This document shows positions 1 to 7,746 of a stretch of 13,061 nt of DNA, piece by piece. The translations under genes and the position numbers were made by a program. Source of the stretch: Coemansia sp. RSA 922. Its lineage: Eukaryota > Kickxellomycota > Kickxellomycetes > Kickxellales > Kickxellaceae. The notes under the pieces are model-generated. The model saw only the letters and a program-made list of their open reading frames with translations. It had not been told where the DNA came from and made no database searches. The number at the start of each line of letters is the position of its first letter. The first letter of the stretch is position 1. Where the stretch lies: positions 1 to 13,061 of the forward strand of contig JANBQS010000723.1 of NCBI GenBank assembly GCA_027577415.1, written 5' to 3'.

Positions 1-151
1 TCAAAACATTAAAAACAAAAAAAACTGAACTGTGACGATTTAACTCACGTAGCCATATACTAATTAAGTAATTGTTGTGTGCTAAACAAATATTGTCATG
101 TATTCAAATGATAATAAAAAGAAAGCTACAAAAAACCTTATATTCAATTGT
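1..151. other. AT-rich 3' flank of the orphan membrane-protein gene
   Basis: Very AT-rich sequence downstream of the minus-strand gene that ends at 152. It presumably contains that gene's 3' untranslated region. No canonical AATAAA on the minus strand (TTTATT on the plus strand) is visible, and no coding potential or RNA gene is evident. Confidence 0.5.
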
Positions 152-955
152 TTAAACAGTTGAATTAGGTTCTTCACAATTGTGGAATACTGGCAAGGAG
201 CTTGGAAGTACACTCATGAGAAGCAACGGAAGGATATTGAACAAATAAAACAACAGTTCGCTATCACGCGCTGGGCTATCTAGGGGCAGATACAATCTAC
301 ACGCCATGAACAATGCCCACATAAGCAACAGCGAACTCCTTGCCAATGTAGCTGATAATATGTGCCAGTTTCTGTTAATACCTACATATGCAAAAAACAC
401 GGTAAAAACTATGGTGACAAGTGCCAAAATCGCGATACCAAAGACTACAAACTGTACAATGTGTCTAGATGGGTCTATTCTTCCAACACTAGCCGTTCTA
501 AACATAATAGCAACGGCGGATATCATTGTACACAATAGAAGGGTGTGTAGTATGGTTAAAAATCTTTTCGACTCGTGCTCTTTAGCATGAAAAATTTCCG
601 ACTTGCGCTTTACACTTTTTATGACAGAGTAAGGAAGAATGTTTATCATGCTGAACCAAATAGCAGACGCATAGTTAAAGTAAATTGAGGCCCTATATAG
701 TGCCGTCGCATTGTTATGTTCGGGTTTTATGAAGGCACGCATAAATGAACTCAAAAAAAGCATTAAAAGTGCAATCGCATCGTATATGTGGCCCTCCTTG
801 TCTGAATTCCTTACACGTATTCCTAGGTATAGGAGAAACGGGACCACACAGAGTGCACTAATCGCGGCTGCACTGCTTGGCGCATATGTGAGCCAGTCGG
901 AGCTAAGGATACAGTCCTTGGACATGCAAAAGCCTTCTTGAAGCGAGACAGCCAT
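152..955 (-). CDS. Orphan membrane protein with about seven transmembrane spans
   Basis: A 267-residue protein starting at ATG 955 (reverse strand). I do not recognise the family. By eye there are seven hydrophobic segments, near residues 27-47, 57-75, 88-112, 132-152, 166-190, 199-219 and 233-255. They are separated by short charged loops; the longest, at about 113-131, is Lys/Glu/His-rich (VKRKSEIFHAKEHESKR). A short N-terminus carries two cysteines (C10, C15) and there is no clear cleavable signal peptide. A second Met at residue 11 could be an alternative start. The span number would fit a receptor-like or RTA1-like fungal membrane protein, but I see no diagnostic motif of either, so no function is assigned. 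The gene is AT-rich compared with RRP6 next door. The long uninterrupted frame and the regular hydrophobic pattern support a real gene. Confidence 0.72.
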   Translation of the reverse strand: MAVSLQEGFCMSKDCILSSDWLTYAPSSAAAISALCVVPFLLYLGIRVRNSDKEGHIYDAIALLMLFLSSFMRAFIKPEHNNATALYRASIYFNYASAIWFSMINILPYSVIKSVKRKSEIFHAKEHESKRFLTILHTLLLCTMISAVAIMFRTASVGRIDPSRHIVQFVVFGIAILALVTIVFTVFFAYVGINRNWHILSATLARSSLLLMWALFMACRLYLPLDSPARDSELLFYLFNILPLLLMSVLPSSLPVFHNCEEPNSTV

Positions 956-1204
956 GATAACTAAGCAAAAAAAAAATGAGGGGTTTCAGAGAAATGTTGA
1001 GGAGAAAGGAGAACACCTTTGCTTGGTTCAACAAATTTTCTTACTTTGCTCAAGAGGTAGACAACCTCTTTTTATTTTTGCTTTTCTTCAAAGGAAATGC
1101 GCAAGTCTCGGTTCGAAAAAGAAAGGGGGGTTTTTTTTTACTTTCAAAGCAGTTGTTGATTCATTGGAAGAAAAATTAAAGAAAAATTTGTGTGGATACT
1201 ATTA
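956..1204. other. Spacer: RRP6 3' flank and upstream region of the membrane-protein gene
   Basis: A 249-bp AT-rich spacer between two minus-strand genes. It contains homopolymer runs (A7-A9 near 966-975, G6 followed by T9-T10 near 1125-1139). Short frames on the plus strand across it are low-complexity and look accidental. It should hold the RRP6 3' untranslated region and the promoter of the membrane-protein gene. Confidence 0.5.
1071..1076 (-). terminator. Candidate poly(A) signal for RRP6
   Basis: TTTATT on the plus strand reads AATAAA on the minus strand, about 130 nt downstream of the RRP6 stop codon. The position is plausible for fungal 3'-end formation. A single hexamer in AT-rich DNA is weak evidence. 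Confidence 0.35.
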
Positions 1205-3784
1205 TTATTTCTTAAAGGTCATGCTACGGTTGCTAGACTTTTGACTGACACGCGAGCGGTTAGGCTTCTTGGACAGCTCCTTGGTGGTAGATATCTGCGA
1301 GTAAGGGTCAAAGCTCTTGGCAGGACGATTCTGTTTCTTGCCTTTCTTCTTACTATTAACCGGAGCCGCCGACTCTCCAATAACCTCCATCTCTGGGTCC
1401 TCCGCATACTCGAAAGGAGTGACATCTGTGGAAGAAACACTCTTGGTGGTCTTTTTGGGGTTTTTCGATTTCTTCGAAATAACCGACTTTTTGACCTTTG
1501 GTTCATCGTCCGAGCTATCGTCGATATCACCCAATGCAATCTTTGGCAACTGCATAGTATCCAGTGGCGGAGCTGGCTTTTGCTGCTTGGGTGCATGGTA
1601 TTCGGCATAGGTCTCAGAAATTACTACGGGTTCGGCTGGACGAACAGGTTCTGCGCGTTTGCGTTTAGCTGCGACGAGAGTAAACTCGGGCTCGGTAGGA
1701 GCCAAGATTGCCGTAGGTTTCGCCGGTTGTAGTACCAAAGTGGAACGTACTTGGAGCGCACGGCGTTTGGCCTCAGAGTCGCTGGCCACTGGCGGTGTGG
1801 GGCCAAAAAGCGCCGATGTCGGCGAGGCAATGGCCTGAGCACTAGCGAGAACATCGGGTGTCAGCACATCGACAGGCTCGTCGACAGGGTCAGAAAAGCG
1901 CGTGTGCACGGGCGCCACAGGACGCGGAGCTTCCTCATGGGCAAGGGTCTCAGGAACCCGGGACTCAGCAGCCGACCGGGCCTGAGCAATGAGCACGACG
2001 AGGTCAGCGGCATGCATGCGAACAGGTGGCGGCGTCGGGTGGCAGGAAGCCAAAAGAGTTGGAACATCAGCGGGGGCCTTTGTAGCGAGTGCGAAAAGCA
2101 TATGGTTGGGCAACACGTATCTCGTAGACTCGTCTTCGTCGCGAGCACACGCGTCACGCCAGGCATGCAGGGCACGGAGAACAGAGAACTGCGCCGGCGT
2201 TAGAGGCTGCCGCCACTTGCGCAAAAGCTGGGCCCACCCGCCGGGTCCCATTCCGGTGTCTGCGTCGTAAGAGTCCTTGACATAGACCGTGAGTGCTGTT
2301 TGCGCGGACCGCTGGAGGACCACTTGCATGGGCTGGGTGGCGGTCTGGACCCTGTCAATGCCGCCGGCTAATTGGCCGAAATGCGGGGCACCTGGAGTGG
2401 CCACGTCCTCGCCTACTAGGCGGGCGCCGCGCTGTACCAGGTCGTTGCGCATGCAGTCGAATATGTGCAATAAAAAGTGCGTATCCGCCCTAGCGTACCG
2501 CATCATCTCGGCGGGAATGGGACGGATGCGCCAGTCGGCCAGCTGGTAGCGCTTGTCAGTATCGTAGGCACAAAACACGTGCAGCAAGTGAGCCAGCGAG
2601 TGGTGTGGCATGTTCAATACATGCGACGCGTGGTATGTGTCAAAGAGTCCCACAACGTATACGCCAAAATCACGCTGCAGCCAGACAATATCGCTCTCAG
2701 CGCCGTGGAATACCTTGATGACCTGCGGGTCGGCAGTCACCGTGTTGAGCTGGTGCAGCGAGTCGCGGAGCGCCAGTGCGTCAATGACAAAGTCCTGGGT
2801 GCGTGAGCTGAGCTGGACCAGGCACGTAAAGCCCTGGAATGATCGGAAGTTGTGGTGCTCCAGATCGATGGCAATCTCCGTCACACCCGCCAAGTGAGCC
2901 ATCATGGCAGAAAGTGCGGCCGGCGTGTCGACAAAGGTAAATGGCGTAGTGTCCCAGTCGCGTGGCGCCAGGGCCTCGGCCTCAGCAAACAGGCGTGGGG
3001 GCGCTTCGTAATGCTTGATCTCGTACTCGTACGGGTGAGGCAGTGCTGATACGGCTCCCGATAGCGCATCGGACAGCTGCGCGGCGCTCAGCTCGGGGGA
3101 CGGCTTGTTGCGGCGCGGAGTGCCTGCCCCTGACCCGCCCGGCGTGCCGGGGCGCGAGATGCCCAGGGTCTGCAGGTGCTGGCCCAGGGTGGACCCTGCA
3201 ACCGCCGCGCTGGGCAGACCGTAGTCCAAGGGCACGCGCGCATGGGGCTTGGTGCGAATACGCCACACAAACGGCGTATTGGGAGAGTTGTCAATGGCGT
3301 CGCGGAACTGTAGCTGCGGGCGCGGCATATTCTGCGCATGCACCACGCGCACATCGCGACCAGCCACCGAAGTCACTACGGCTGCGCTCTGCGCGCCCAC
3401 TGAGTTGCGTAGCTGGTGCGCAGAGTTCTTGGCCAATTCGTCCAGCCCCACGTCGATGCGCTCTAGGAGCGTGTCTACTGCGTCAATGACCGCGCTGAAC
3501 TGCGGCCCGCTCGTCCACTGCCCCTCGGTAAGTATGGCTATGTCGTCGGCCGCGGTGATCGGTAGTGATGTGTCGGCGCGAGATGTCATCCAGAGGTGGT
3601 TGGCCATGGCCAGCGTGCGCTGCGACGCTTGCTCCAAGCGCGTGTCTACTGACTCGTCTAGCGTCCGGTGGTACGCTATATCGTCGCCTAGGCGTCCCGC
3701 TGCCTTGGTCGCCTTGACCAAAGCCCCAAACGCCGTCGCAATCGACGCATCAAAATTGTCGACAAAGCTGTTACTCTGTGCCAT
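1205..3784 (-). CDS. RRP6: Exosome-associated 3'-5' exoribonuclease Rrp6 (EXOSC10 family)
   Basis: An 859-residue protein, ATG at 3784, stop TAA at 1205. Rrp6 is the distributive 3'-5' exonuclease of the nuclear exosome; it trims rRNA, snRNA and snoRNA precursors and degrades aberrant nuclear transcripts. Domains in order: an N-terminal helical PMC2NT region (about 10-110) that in yeast binds Rrp47/Lrp1; a linker with a Gly/Pro/Ser-rich patch (about 208-230); the DEDD-Y nuclease (about 275-450); an HRDC domain (about 525-600); and a long disordered, Lys-rich tail (about 610-859). The catalytic set is complete: D307 and E309 (Exo I, AIDLEHHNF), D365 (Exo II, FHGAESDIVWLQRD), Y430 and D434 (Exo III, RYARADTHFLLH). 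The basic tail (KKKGKK at about 812-817) fits the RNA-binding 'lasso' known in yeast Rrp6. Size is slightly above yeast Rrp6 (about 730). No intron is needed. It lies 117 bp downstream of BCP1 on the same strand. Confidence 0.96.
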   Translation of the reverse strand: MAQSNSFVDNFDASIATAFGALVKATKAAGRLGDDIAYHRTLDESVDTRLEQASQRTLAMANHLWMTSRADTSLPITAADDIAILTEGQWTSGPQFSAVIDAVDTLLERIDVGLDELAKNSAHQLRNSVGAQSAAVVTSVAGRDVRVVHAQNMPRPQLQFRDAIDNSPNTPFVWRIRTKPHARVPLDYGLPSAAVAGSTLGQHLQTLGISRPGTPGGSGAGTPRRNKPSPELSAAQLSDALSGAVSALPHPYEYEIKHYEAPPRLFAEAEALAPRDWDTTPFTFVDTPAALSAMMAHLAGVTEIAIDLEHHNFRSFQGFTCLVQLSSRTQDFVIDALALRDSLHQLNTVTADPQVIKVFHGAESDIVWLQRDFGVYVVGLFDTYHASHVLNMPHHSLAHLLHVFCAYDTDKRYQLADWRIRPIPAEMMRYARADTHFLLHIFDCMRNDLVQRGARLVGEDVATPGAPHFGQLAGGIDRVQTATQPMQVVLQRSAQTALTVYVKDSYDADTGMGPGGWAQLLRKWRQPLTPAQFSVLRALHAWRDACARDEDESTRYVLPNHMLFALATKAPADVPTLLASCHPTPPPVRMHAADLVVLIAQARSAAESRVPETLAHEEAPRPVAPVHTRFSDPVDEPVDVLTPDVLASAQAIASPTSALFGPTPPVASDSEAKRRALQVRSTLVLQPAKPTAILAPTEPEFTLVAAKRKRAEPVRPAEPVVISETYAEYHAPKQQKPAPPLDTMQLPKIALGDIDDSSDDEPKVKKSVISKKSKNPKKTTKSVSSTDVTPFEYAEDPEMEVIGESAAPVNSKKKGKKQNRPAKSFDPYSQISTTKELSKKPNRSRVSQKSSNRSMTFKK

Positions 3785-3799
3785 TTTACAAAAAGAAAA

Positions 3800-3815
3800 A
3801 ATAATAATAATAATT
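3800..3815 (-). repeat. (TTA)n tract in the RRP6 leader
   Basis: A short A/T trinucleotide microsatellite (ATAATAATAATAAT on the plus strand) sits about 16-31 nt upstream of the RRP6 start codon. A very similar tract precedes the BCP1 start. It may lie in the 5' untranslated region or core promoter. It is too short for a firm functional assignment. Confidence 0.6.
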
Positions 3816-3855
3816 TTGAATAGCTGTGGAGAAATTATTGCTATAGTCTAATTTT

Positions 3856-3861
3856 TTTATT
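3856..3861 (-). terminator. Candidate poly(A) signal for BCP1
   Basis: TTTATT on the plus strand gives AATAAA on the minus strand, about 41 nt past the BCP1 stop codon. The BCP1-RRP6 gap is only 117 bp, so BCP1 3'-end formation and RRP6 initiation must happen within the same short AT-rich segment. Confidence 0.4.
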
Positions 3862-3901
3862 TTACCAGAGAAAGAAAAAAAAACCTTGATCATAATCATA
3901 A

Positions 3902-4762
3902 TCACATTGCTAGTGCCGATTCCAGTCGCGCGATTAGTGCTGGCATCTTGGCCTTGTGTATGACGAGGCACCGTCTCGATGGTGCGAGCCCAGTGTCAGC
4001 AAACGAGTTTCTCGACTCTGCCACGCGCTTGGACCGGGAGAACTTGTAGTCGAATTTAGCACACGCAAACTCCTCAATGAACTCGTCCTCCGCATGCGCA
4101 TAGGCGTCGATAGTCGGACCCGTCCGCTTCTTTGCGCCACCCTCGTCATCGTCAACGGCTTCAGTCTCCCTGTACATGGGAGCCAGCAACACGTAGTGCT
4201 CAAACTCGTAGGGTTCGCCATCAGCCACGGCCCACTCTAGTTCCTCCACTAGCATCTTGAGCATGGGTGCCACAACCTGCGGCGGCATATTGACGACACG
4301 CTCGCTGAACAACAGACCAACATGTCCCTGGCCATTAAAAATCTCTGACAGCTTTAAAGCGGCTCCGCGTTTTTCGGCCTTTTTGAGCAAGTAGTCCTTG
4401 ATCTGCTGTATGGGCTCCTTATCCTTGTGTACGTGCATGTTGAGTACCGTGAGGAACGCGTACGGATCATCGTCGCCCTCGAATTTTACCGTGGATCCGA
4501 TAGTGTTTTGTGAGAGGATCAGGTCTACGAGTCCGCTGAGGTTAAAGTCTTCGGCATCGTCTCCAAATGACCCCATTAGCATGCGTTTCATAGAGTGAAA
4601 GTCTATGGGCTTGGGATCGAAGAACTCAAAGTCTACGTCTACGATCTCCTTTTCCTTCTCTTCAGCGTCGGATCCGGCTTCGGCTTCGCTGTCTTGCCTG
4701 CTACTGTCCTCGCTACCGCTGTCCATCTCCTTGTCACTGTCGTGGGTTCTTTTACGGCTCAT
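3902..4762 (-). CDS. BCP1: Bcp1/BCCIP family ribosomal protein chaperone and nuclear export factor
   Basis: A 286-residue protein, ATG at 4762, stop TGA at 3902. The N-terminus (1-40) is acidic, Ser/Asp/Glu-rich and disordered, preceded by MSRKR. The BCCIP/Bcp1 domain fills the rest: VDFEFFDPKPIDFHSMKRML (43-62) is the typical opening, followed by GLLFSERVVNMP (149-160), the ELEWA helix (about 174-178) and VLLAPMYRE (191-199). The C-terminus is conserved to the end. In yeast Bcp1 is a nuclear protein that chaperones ribosomal protein Rpl23 (uL14) and is needed for nuclear export of the lipid kinase Mss4; the human homologue BCCIP binds BRCA2 and p21. The length (yeast 283) suggests a full-length gene. 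It is transcribed divergently from the ERJ5-like gene, with 231 bp between the start codons. Confidence 0.95.
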   Translation of the reverse strand: MSRKRTHDSDKEMDSGSEDSSRQDSEAEAGSDAEEKEKEIVDVDFEFFDPKPIDFHSMKRMLMGSFGDDAEDFNLSGLVDLILSQNTIGSTVKFEGDDDPYAFLTVLNMHVHKDKEPIQQIKDYLLKKAEKRGAALKLSEIFNGQGHVGLLFSERVVNMPPQVVAPMLKMLVEELEWAVADGEPYEFEHYVLLAPMYRETEAVDDDEGGAKKRTGPTIDAYAHAEDEFIEEFACAKFDYKFSRSKRVAESRNSFADTGLAPSRRCLVIHKAKMPALIARLESALAM

Positions 4763-4993
4763 TCTAAGACTGTTTCACAAAATTGAAAATAATAATAATA
4801 ATAAAAAATTTTTATATACGAAACCAAAAGAAAAATAATTATTGTCTGGAACCAGACACCAAATCTACTGCTCTGATTAGCCTCTCCCCTATTCTGAGTA
4901 CTTGTGTGCCATTTTCGCTGCCGGTCTGTATATTATTTTTTCTTTAGCTTTCTATAATTAAATCTTTATTCTCATCTGTCTCCCCAAAAAAAG
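4763..4993. promoter_or_regulatory. Divergent promoter between BCP1 and the ERJ5-like gene
   Basis: This 231-bp spacer separates two start codons on opposite strands, so it must contain both promoters. On the BCP1 side there is a (TTA)n tract at about 4788-4804 and an A/T run at about 4801-4815. On the ERJ5 side there is a pyrimidine-rich stretch (about 4935-4986) ending in CCCC-A7-G just before the ATG, a common fungal leader composition. No upstream ATG occurs in the ERJ5 leader. The A/T element at 4811-4817 (TTATATA) is one possible TATA-like site. Confidence 0.6.
4788..4804 (-). repeat. (TTA)n tract in the BCP1 leader
   Basis: About five tandem A/T trinucleotides lie 26-42 nt upstream of the BCP1 start codon. 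They match the tract upstream of RRP6 in sequence, length and approximate position. Confidence 0.6.
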
Positions 4994-6004
4994 ATGCGGC
5001 TGAATTTGCCAACCACTCTGCTGGTTTTCAGCTTGCTGTTTGCCCTGGCTGCAGCCTGGGAGAAGCTGGACCACGAGATATTCGAGCTCTACGACGACAT
5101 CAAACGCAACGAAGTGACAACCGACTGGTACGAACTCTTGGGCGTCGAAGCCAAAAGTCCCGTCAGCGAACTCAACCGTGCCTACCGCCAGTTATCCAAG
5201 AAATACCACCCCGACAAACTAGGCAAACTTCCTGGCAAAAAGAGCGAGTCTGAGAAGAAACGGTTCCAAAGAATAACCCTCGCTGTCAACATTCTCAGGG
5301 ACCCAGAGATGCGTAAGCGGTATAACTTTTTCCGTAAGAATGGTGTCCCCGTATGGCGCGGAACCGGATACCTATATCGTAGGTGGAGGCCTGGATTCGG
5401 TACTGTTGTGGTGGGTCTATTGGTGTTTGTGTCTGGGATGCAGTATTTGTTTCACTCGCTTTCGTTTTGGCGCGCTAGACAGAGGATTGAGGAAATTGAG
5501 GAGGAGGAGAGAGCTAATGAAGGTAAACTCAAGGTTAAAAGGGGCGACCAGAGTGTTCAACAGAATAATCGTAGGTTGAGGAGACAACAGAAAACCGCTA
5601 CTGGACCTACTGGTAACTCGGAGGACTCTGGCTTTGAGGGCGAAGACCTGGCCGCTCGTCAGATCAATACTGTTGGCGTTATTAACCCCTACAGCGTCCA
5701 GCCCGCTAGCATCAACCGCGTCGTTATCGTGAGCCTTCCGGTCTGGATTGCAAACTCGCTGATGGTCGCTCTTGGCCTACGTGCCGCGCCGGTTGTTGTC
5801 GACTCGAAGGACGCTGATTCTGTGGATGACGATGCCTCCGATACCGACAATGCTCAGGAAATCGTCCGTCAGGCTATTGAAAACGCTACCAACCCGCCAG
5901 AGCCCACCACAAAGCAAGCTGTTGACCCTGAAGTAGCCGCTAAAAAAGCTGCCAAAAAAGCTGCCAAAGTCGAAGCTCGTCGTCGTCGCATGCCAAAGGT
6001 TTAA
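4994..6004 (+). CDS. ERJ5: ER-membrane J-domain protein, Erj5/DNAJC1-like
   Basis: A 336-residue protein, ATG at 4994, the first ATG after the divergent promoter. Residues 1-21 form a hydrophobic signal peptide (cleavage probably near A20-A21). The J-domain follows directly (about 43-112) with the HPD motif at 72-74 (YHPDKLG), which stimulates Hsp70 ATPase activity. A membrane span is at about 134-154, followed by a highly charged Glu/Arg helix (160-176). A further hydrophobic stretch at 241-263 may be a second span or a buried helix. The C-terminus is Ala/Lys-rich and ends in a basic cluster (ARRRRMPKV). Signal peptide, lumenal J-domain, then a span matches yeast Erj5 and animal DNAJC1, co-chaperones of BiP/Kar2 in ER folding. 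Other ER J-proteins such as Scj1 and Jem1 do not share this order. The specific orthology is less certain than the family. Confidence 0.88.
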   Translation: MRLNLPTTLLVFSLLFALAAAWEKLDHEIFELYDDIKRNEVTTDWYELLGVEAKSPVSELNRAYRQLSKKYHPDKLGKLPGKKSESEKKRFQRITLAVNILRDPEMRKRYNFFRKNGVPVWRGTGYLYRRWRPGFGTVVVGLLVFVSGMQYLFHSLSFWRARQRIEEIEEEERANEGKLKVKRGDQSVQQNNRRLRRQQKTATGPTGNSEDSGFEGEDLAARQINTVGVINPYSVQPASINRVVIVSLPVWIANSLMVALGLRAAPVVVDSKDADSVDDDASDTDNAQEIVRQAIENATNPPEPTTKQAVDPEVAAKKAAKKAAKVEARRRRMPKV

Positions 6005-6123
6005 AAAAACACCTTTTCTGATCAAGGGACCTTCTATTTTATCTTCTGTTTCTCAGCTTTTTTTTAATTTTGAATTATTTTTTAAAGGTTGTCAACTTTT
6101 TTTTATCCTACATTGCGCCTTAA

Positions 6124-6168
6124 ATGTCCACCCGAATGAAGAGTCAACTCAATTACTACTCCATATGA
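6124..6168 (+). promoter_or_regulatory. 14-codon upstream ORF overlapping the SMG9 start (ATGA)
   Basis: The only two upstream ATGs in the 160-bp spacer before SMG9 (6124 and 6136) share one frame. That frame encodes MSTRMKSQLNYYSI and ends at TGA 6166-6168. This stop overlaps the SMG9 ATG (6165-6167) in the arrangement ATGA. If the transcript begins upstream of 6124, ribosomes translating this peptide would stop on the SMG9 start codon, which suits termination-reinitiation. All three ATGs lack a purine at -3. Whether the leader includes 6124 cannot be seen from the sequence. Confidence 0.45.
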
Positions 6169-7745
6169 ATAGCTCTGAACCGAATCCGCCCAAGAGCTCG
6201 TCTTCTTCGTCAAATGCTGGCGGATATAAACCGGGTTCTAGTAGACCCAATAGAGGTCGCCGATCACAACAGCCACCACAGTCGGCTGACCGTGTGACGA
6301 GTGATATTAACGGTCAAAAAAATCAGTCTGATAACGGTATCCCTGCTAATGGACCTGGTAGCAGGCGAAGGAATGGTGGTCCGCCAAGTCGAGGCGCTCC
6401 TGCTGGCGGTAGTGGATCTCGCGGTAAGAAGAGGCAGCCGTCTCATGCCAATTCTGGTCCTGTCGCTGCAAATACCGCGCCTGTTGTGCCTAGGATACTT
6501 ATGCGCCCGGAGCGCATTGCCCAGGCTAATGACGAAGCCGCACCTGTACCCATTGTGCTGGCACGTCGCCCTGTCGCGTCACCGCCGCCTCAGCCGCAGC
6601 ATCTGACTCCTCCGGTTCGAACTCAGGCGCCTGCTGAATCGCTTACTATAGCTGATATTCCAGCTTATAAGAACATTGCTGACCAGCCGCGGAGCAGTCG
6701 GTTGATGCTTTTGTCGCCGGCGGGCAAGCTGCTGGACAGCGTGGTGCGGAAGCACTTGGGCCCGCTCGACTGTCGCCAGTGTATCGGCGTGTTGGGTCGT
6801 CCGTCTACGGGAAAGTCTCTAGTCTTATCGCGACTGGCGCAGAGTGCAGACGCGACAGAGATATTTCCGCTGGCTATGGAGAACAAAATTGGTACTTTGG
6901 GAGTCGATTTTTGGGTCACTCCTGCGCGCATAATACTTATAGACACACCGCCCTTACTCTCCCTAGTACCCTCCGATATGCGTCTCAGACTTGCTGGGCC
7001 TGGGGGTTTGGCGGCGGCGAGGACTCGCGATTTGCAGCTGGCTACTCTGTTGATGCAGGTCTGTGACGTATTGTTGGTCTTTGTCGATTGTAAGAAGGGT
7101 CCTGGTCTGGATAATGGTCTGGTCAAATTGCTTGTTGAGGCGCGTACTTTGTCACAGTCGCTACCCAGGCTTGATGCCCCGCATTTGCCATCAGATTCTG
7201 GCAACCAGAGACACAAATGCAAACTGCATATTGTGCTTAACGCCTCGCCTAGTGCTGATGTTGCTCGTAGCTACGAGAAGGCTACTGGGATTACTGTCTG
7301 CGACGTCACGTTTCTTCCCAGTCGATCTCCTCTGTCTGTACGGTCACCTATACCTGTGGTTCAGGGCATTGTGCCGCGGTTTCTGCAGGTGGCAGAGTCT
7401 TGGACTGTTACTCCGGTTCTTCCCTTGTATCTGCCACCGCTTGACGTAGCTACTGCGGCAAAGTCTAGGGGCTCGTTGGAGCGTCGCTCTTTGCTCTGTT
7501 CGCCTTTGGTGGGTAACTCGTGCGGGTCGTTTGAACTGGCTATTGATGAGCTGAGGGCTCGTTTAATGGCTCCTGGTTCGTCCTTGGGCTGGGACGAGAG
7601 ACCGCAGGGCGTATGGATGAATACTTGTCTTAGGGCTTGGGACTCTATTCGTAGGTCATTCCAGCTGCAAAACTTGGCTTCGGAATTTGAACAGGATAAC
7701 TTGGTTAGTCCGGCGATATTGTCGAGATCGGGTAGAACTAAATAA
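6165..7745 (+). CDS. SMG9: SMG9, nonsense-mediated mRNA decay factor of the SMG1-8-9 complex
   Basis: A 526-residue protein. Residues 1 to about 165 are disordered and Ser/Gly/Pro/Arg-rich with RG/RR patches. The rest is a G-domain-like fold: GVLGRPSTGKS with the P-loop at 211-218; GTLGVDFWVTPARIILIDTPP (244-264), which matches the SMG9 signature 'GIDFF-T-ERI-FLDTQP', with D260 at the Walker B position; a long helix region with LQLATLLMQVCDVLLVFVD; and a C-terminal block WMNTCLRAWDSIRR (484-497), like the conserved end of animal SMG9. Known role: SMG9 pairs with SMG8 to regulate the kinase SMG1, which phosphorylates UPF1 during nonsense-mediated decay. The DTPP sequence lacks the DxxG glycine of true GTPases, as in the family. 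The length is close to human SMG9 (520). It follows the ERJ5-like gene by 160 bp on the same strand. Alternatives such as another P-loop protein fit less well. Confidence 0.88.
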   Translation: MNSSEPNPPKSSSSSSNAGGYKPGSSRPNRGRRSQQPPQSADRVTSDINGQKNQSDNGIPANGPGSRRRNGGPPSRGAPAGGSGSRGKKRQPSHANSGPVAANTAPVVPRILMRPERIAQANDEAAPVPIVLARRPVASPPPQPQHLTPPVRTQAPAESLTIADIPAYKNIADQPRSSRLMLLSPAGKLLDSVVRKHLGPLDCRQCIGVLGRPSTGKSLVLSRLAQSADATEIFPLAMENKIGTLGVDFWVTPARIILIDTPPLLSLVPSDMRLRLAGPGGLAAARTRDLQLATLLMQVCDVLLVFVDCKKGPGLDNGLVKLLVEARTLSQSLPRLDAPHLPSDSGNQRHKCKLHIVLNASPSADVARSYEKATGITVCDVTFLPSRSPLSVRSPIPVVQGIVPRFLQVAESWTVTPVLPLYLPPLDVATAAKSRGSLERRSLLCSPLVGNSCGSFELAIDELRARLMAPGSSLGWDERPQGVWMNTCLRAWDSIRRSFQLQNLASEFEQDNLVSPAILSRSGRTK

Positions 7746-7746
7746 A
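7741..7746 (+). terminator. AATAAA overlapping the SMG9 stop codon
   Basis: The SMG9 stop (TAA at 7743-7745) is embedded in AATAAA at 7741-7746. If this hexamer were used, the 3' untranslated region would be only some tens of nucleotides long. The overlap may simply reflect Lys-stop codons in an A-rich context. Confidence 0.3.

Noticed and set aside
954..1244. 96-residue plus-strand frame in the spacer before RRP6
   Set aside because: It is read through homopolymer runs, overlaps the RRP6 3' end in antisense, and has a low-complexity product.
6614..6628. GGTTCGAACTC, similar to a tRNA T-loop
   Set aside because: It lies within the SMG9 coding frame and there is no matching acceptor stem or A-box at the right distance.
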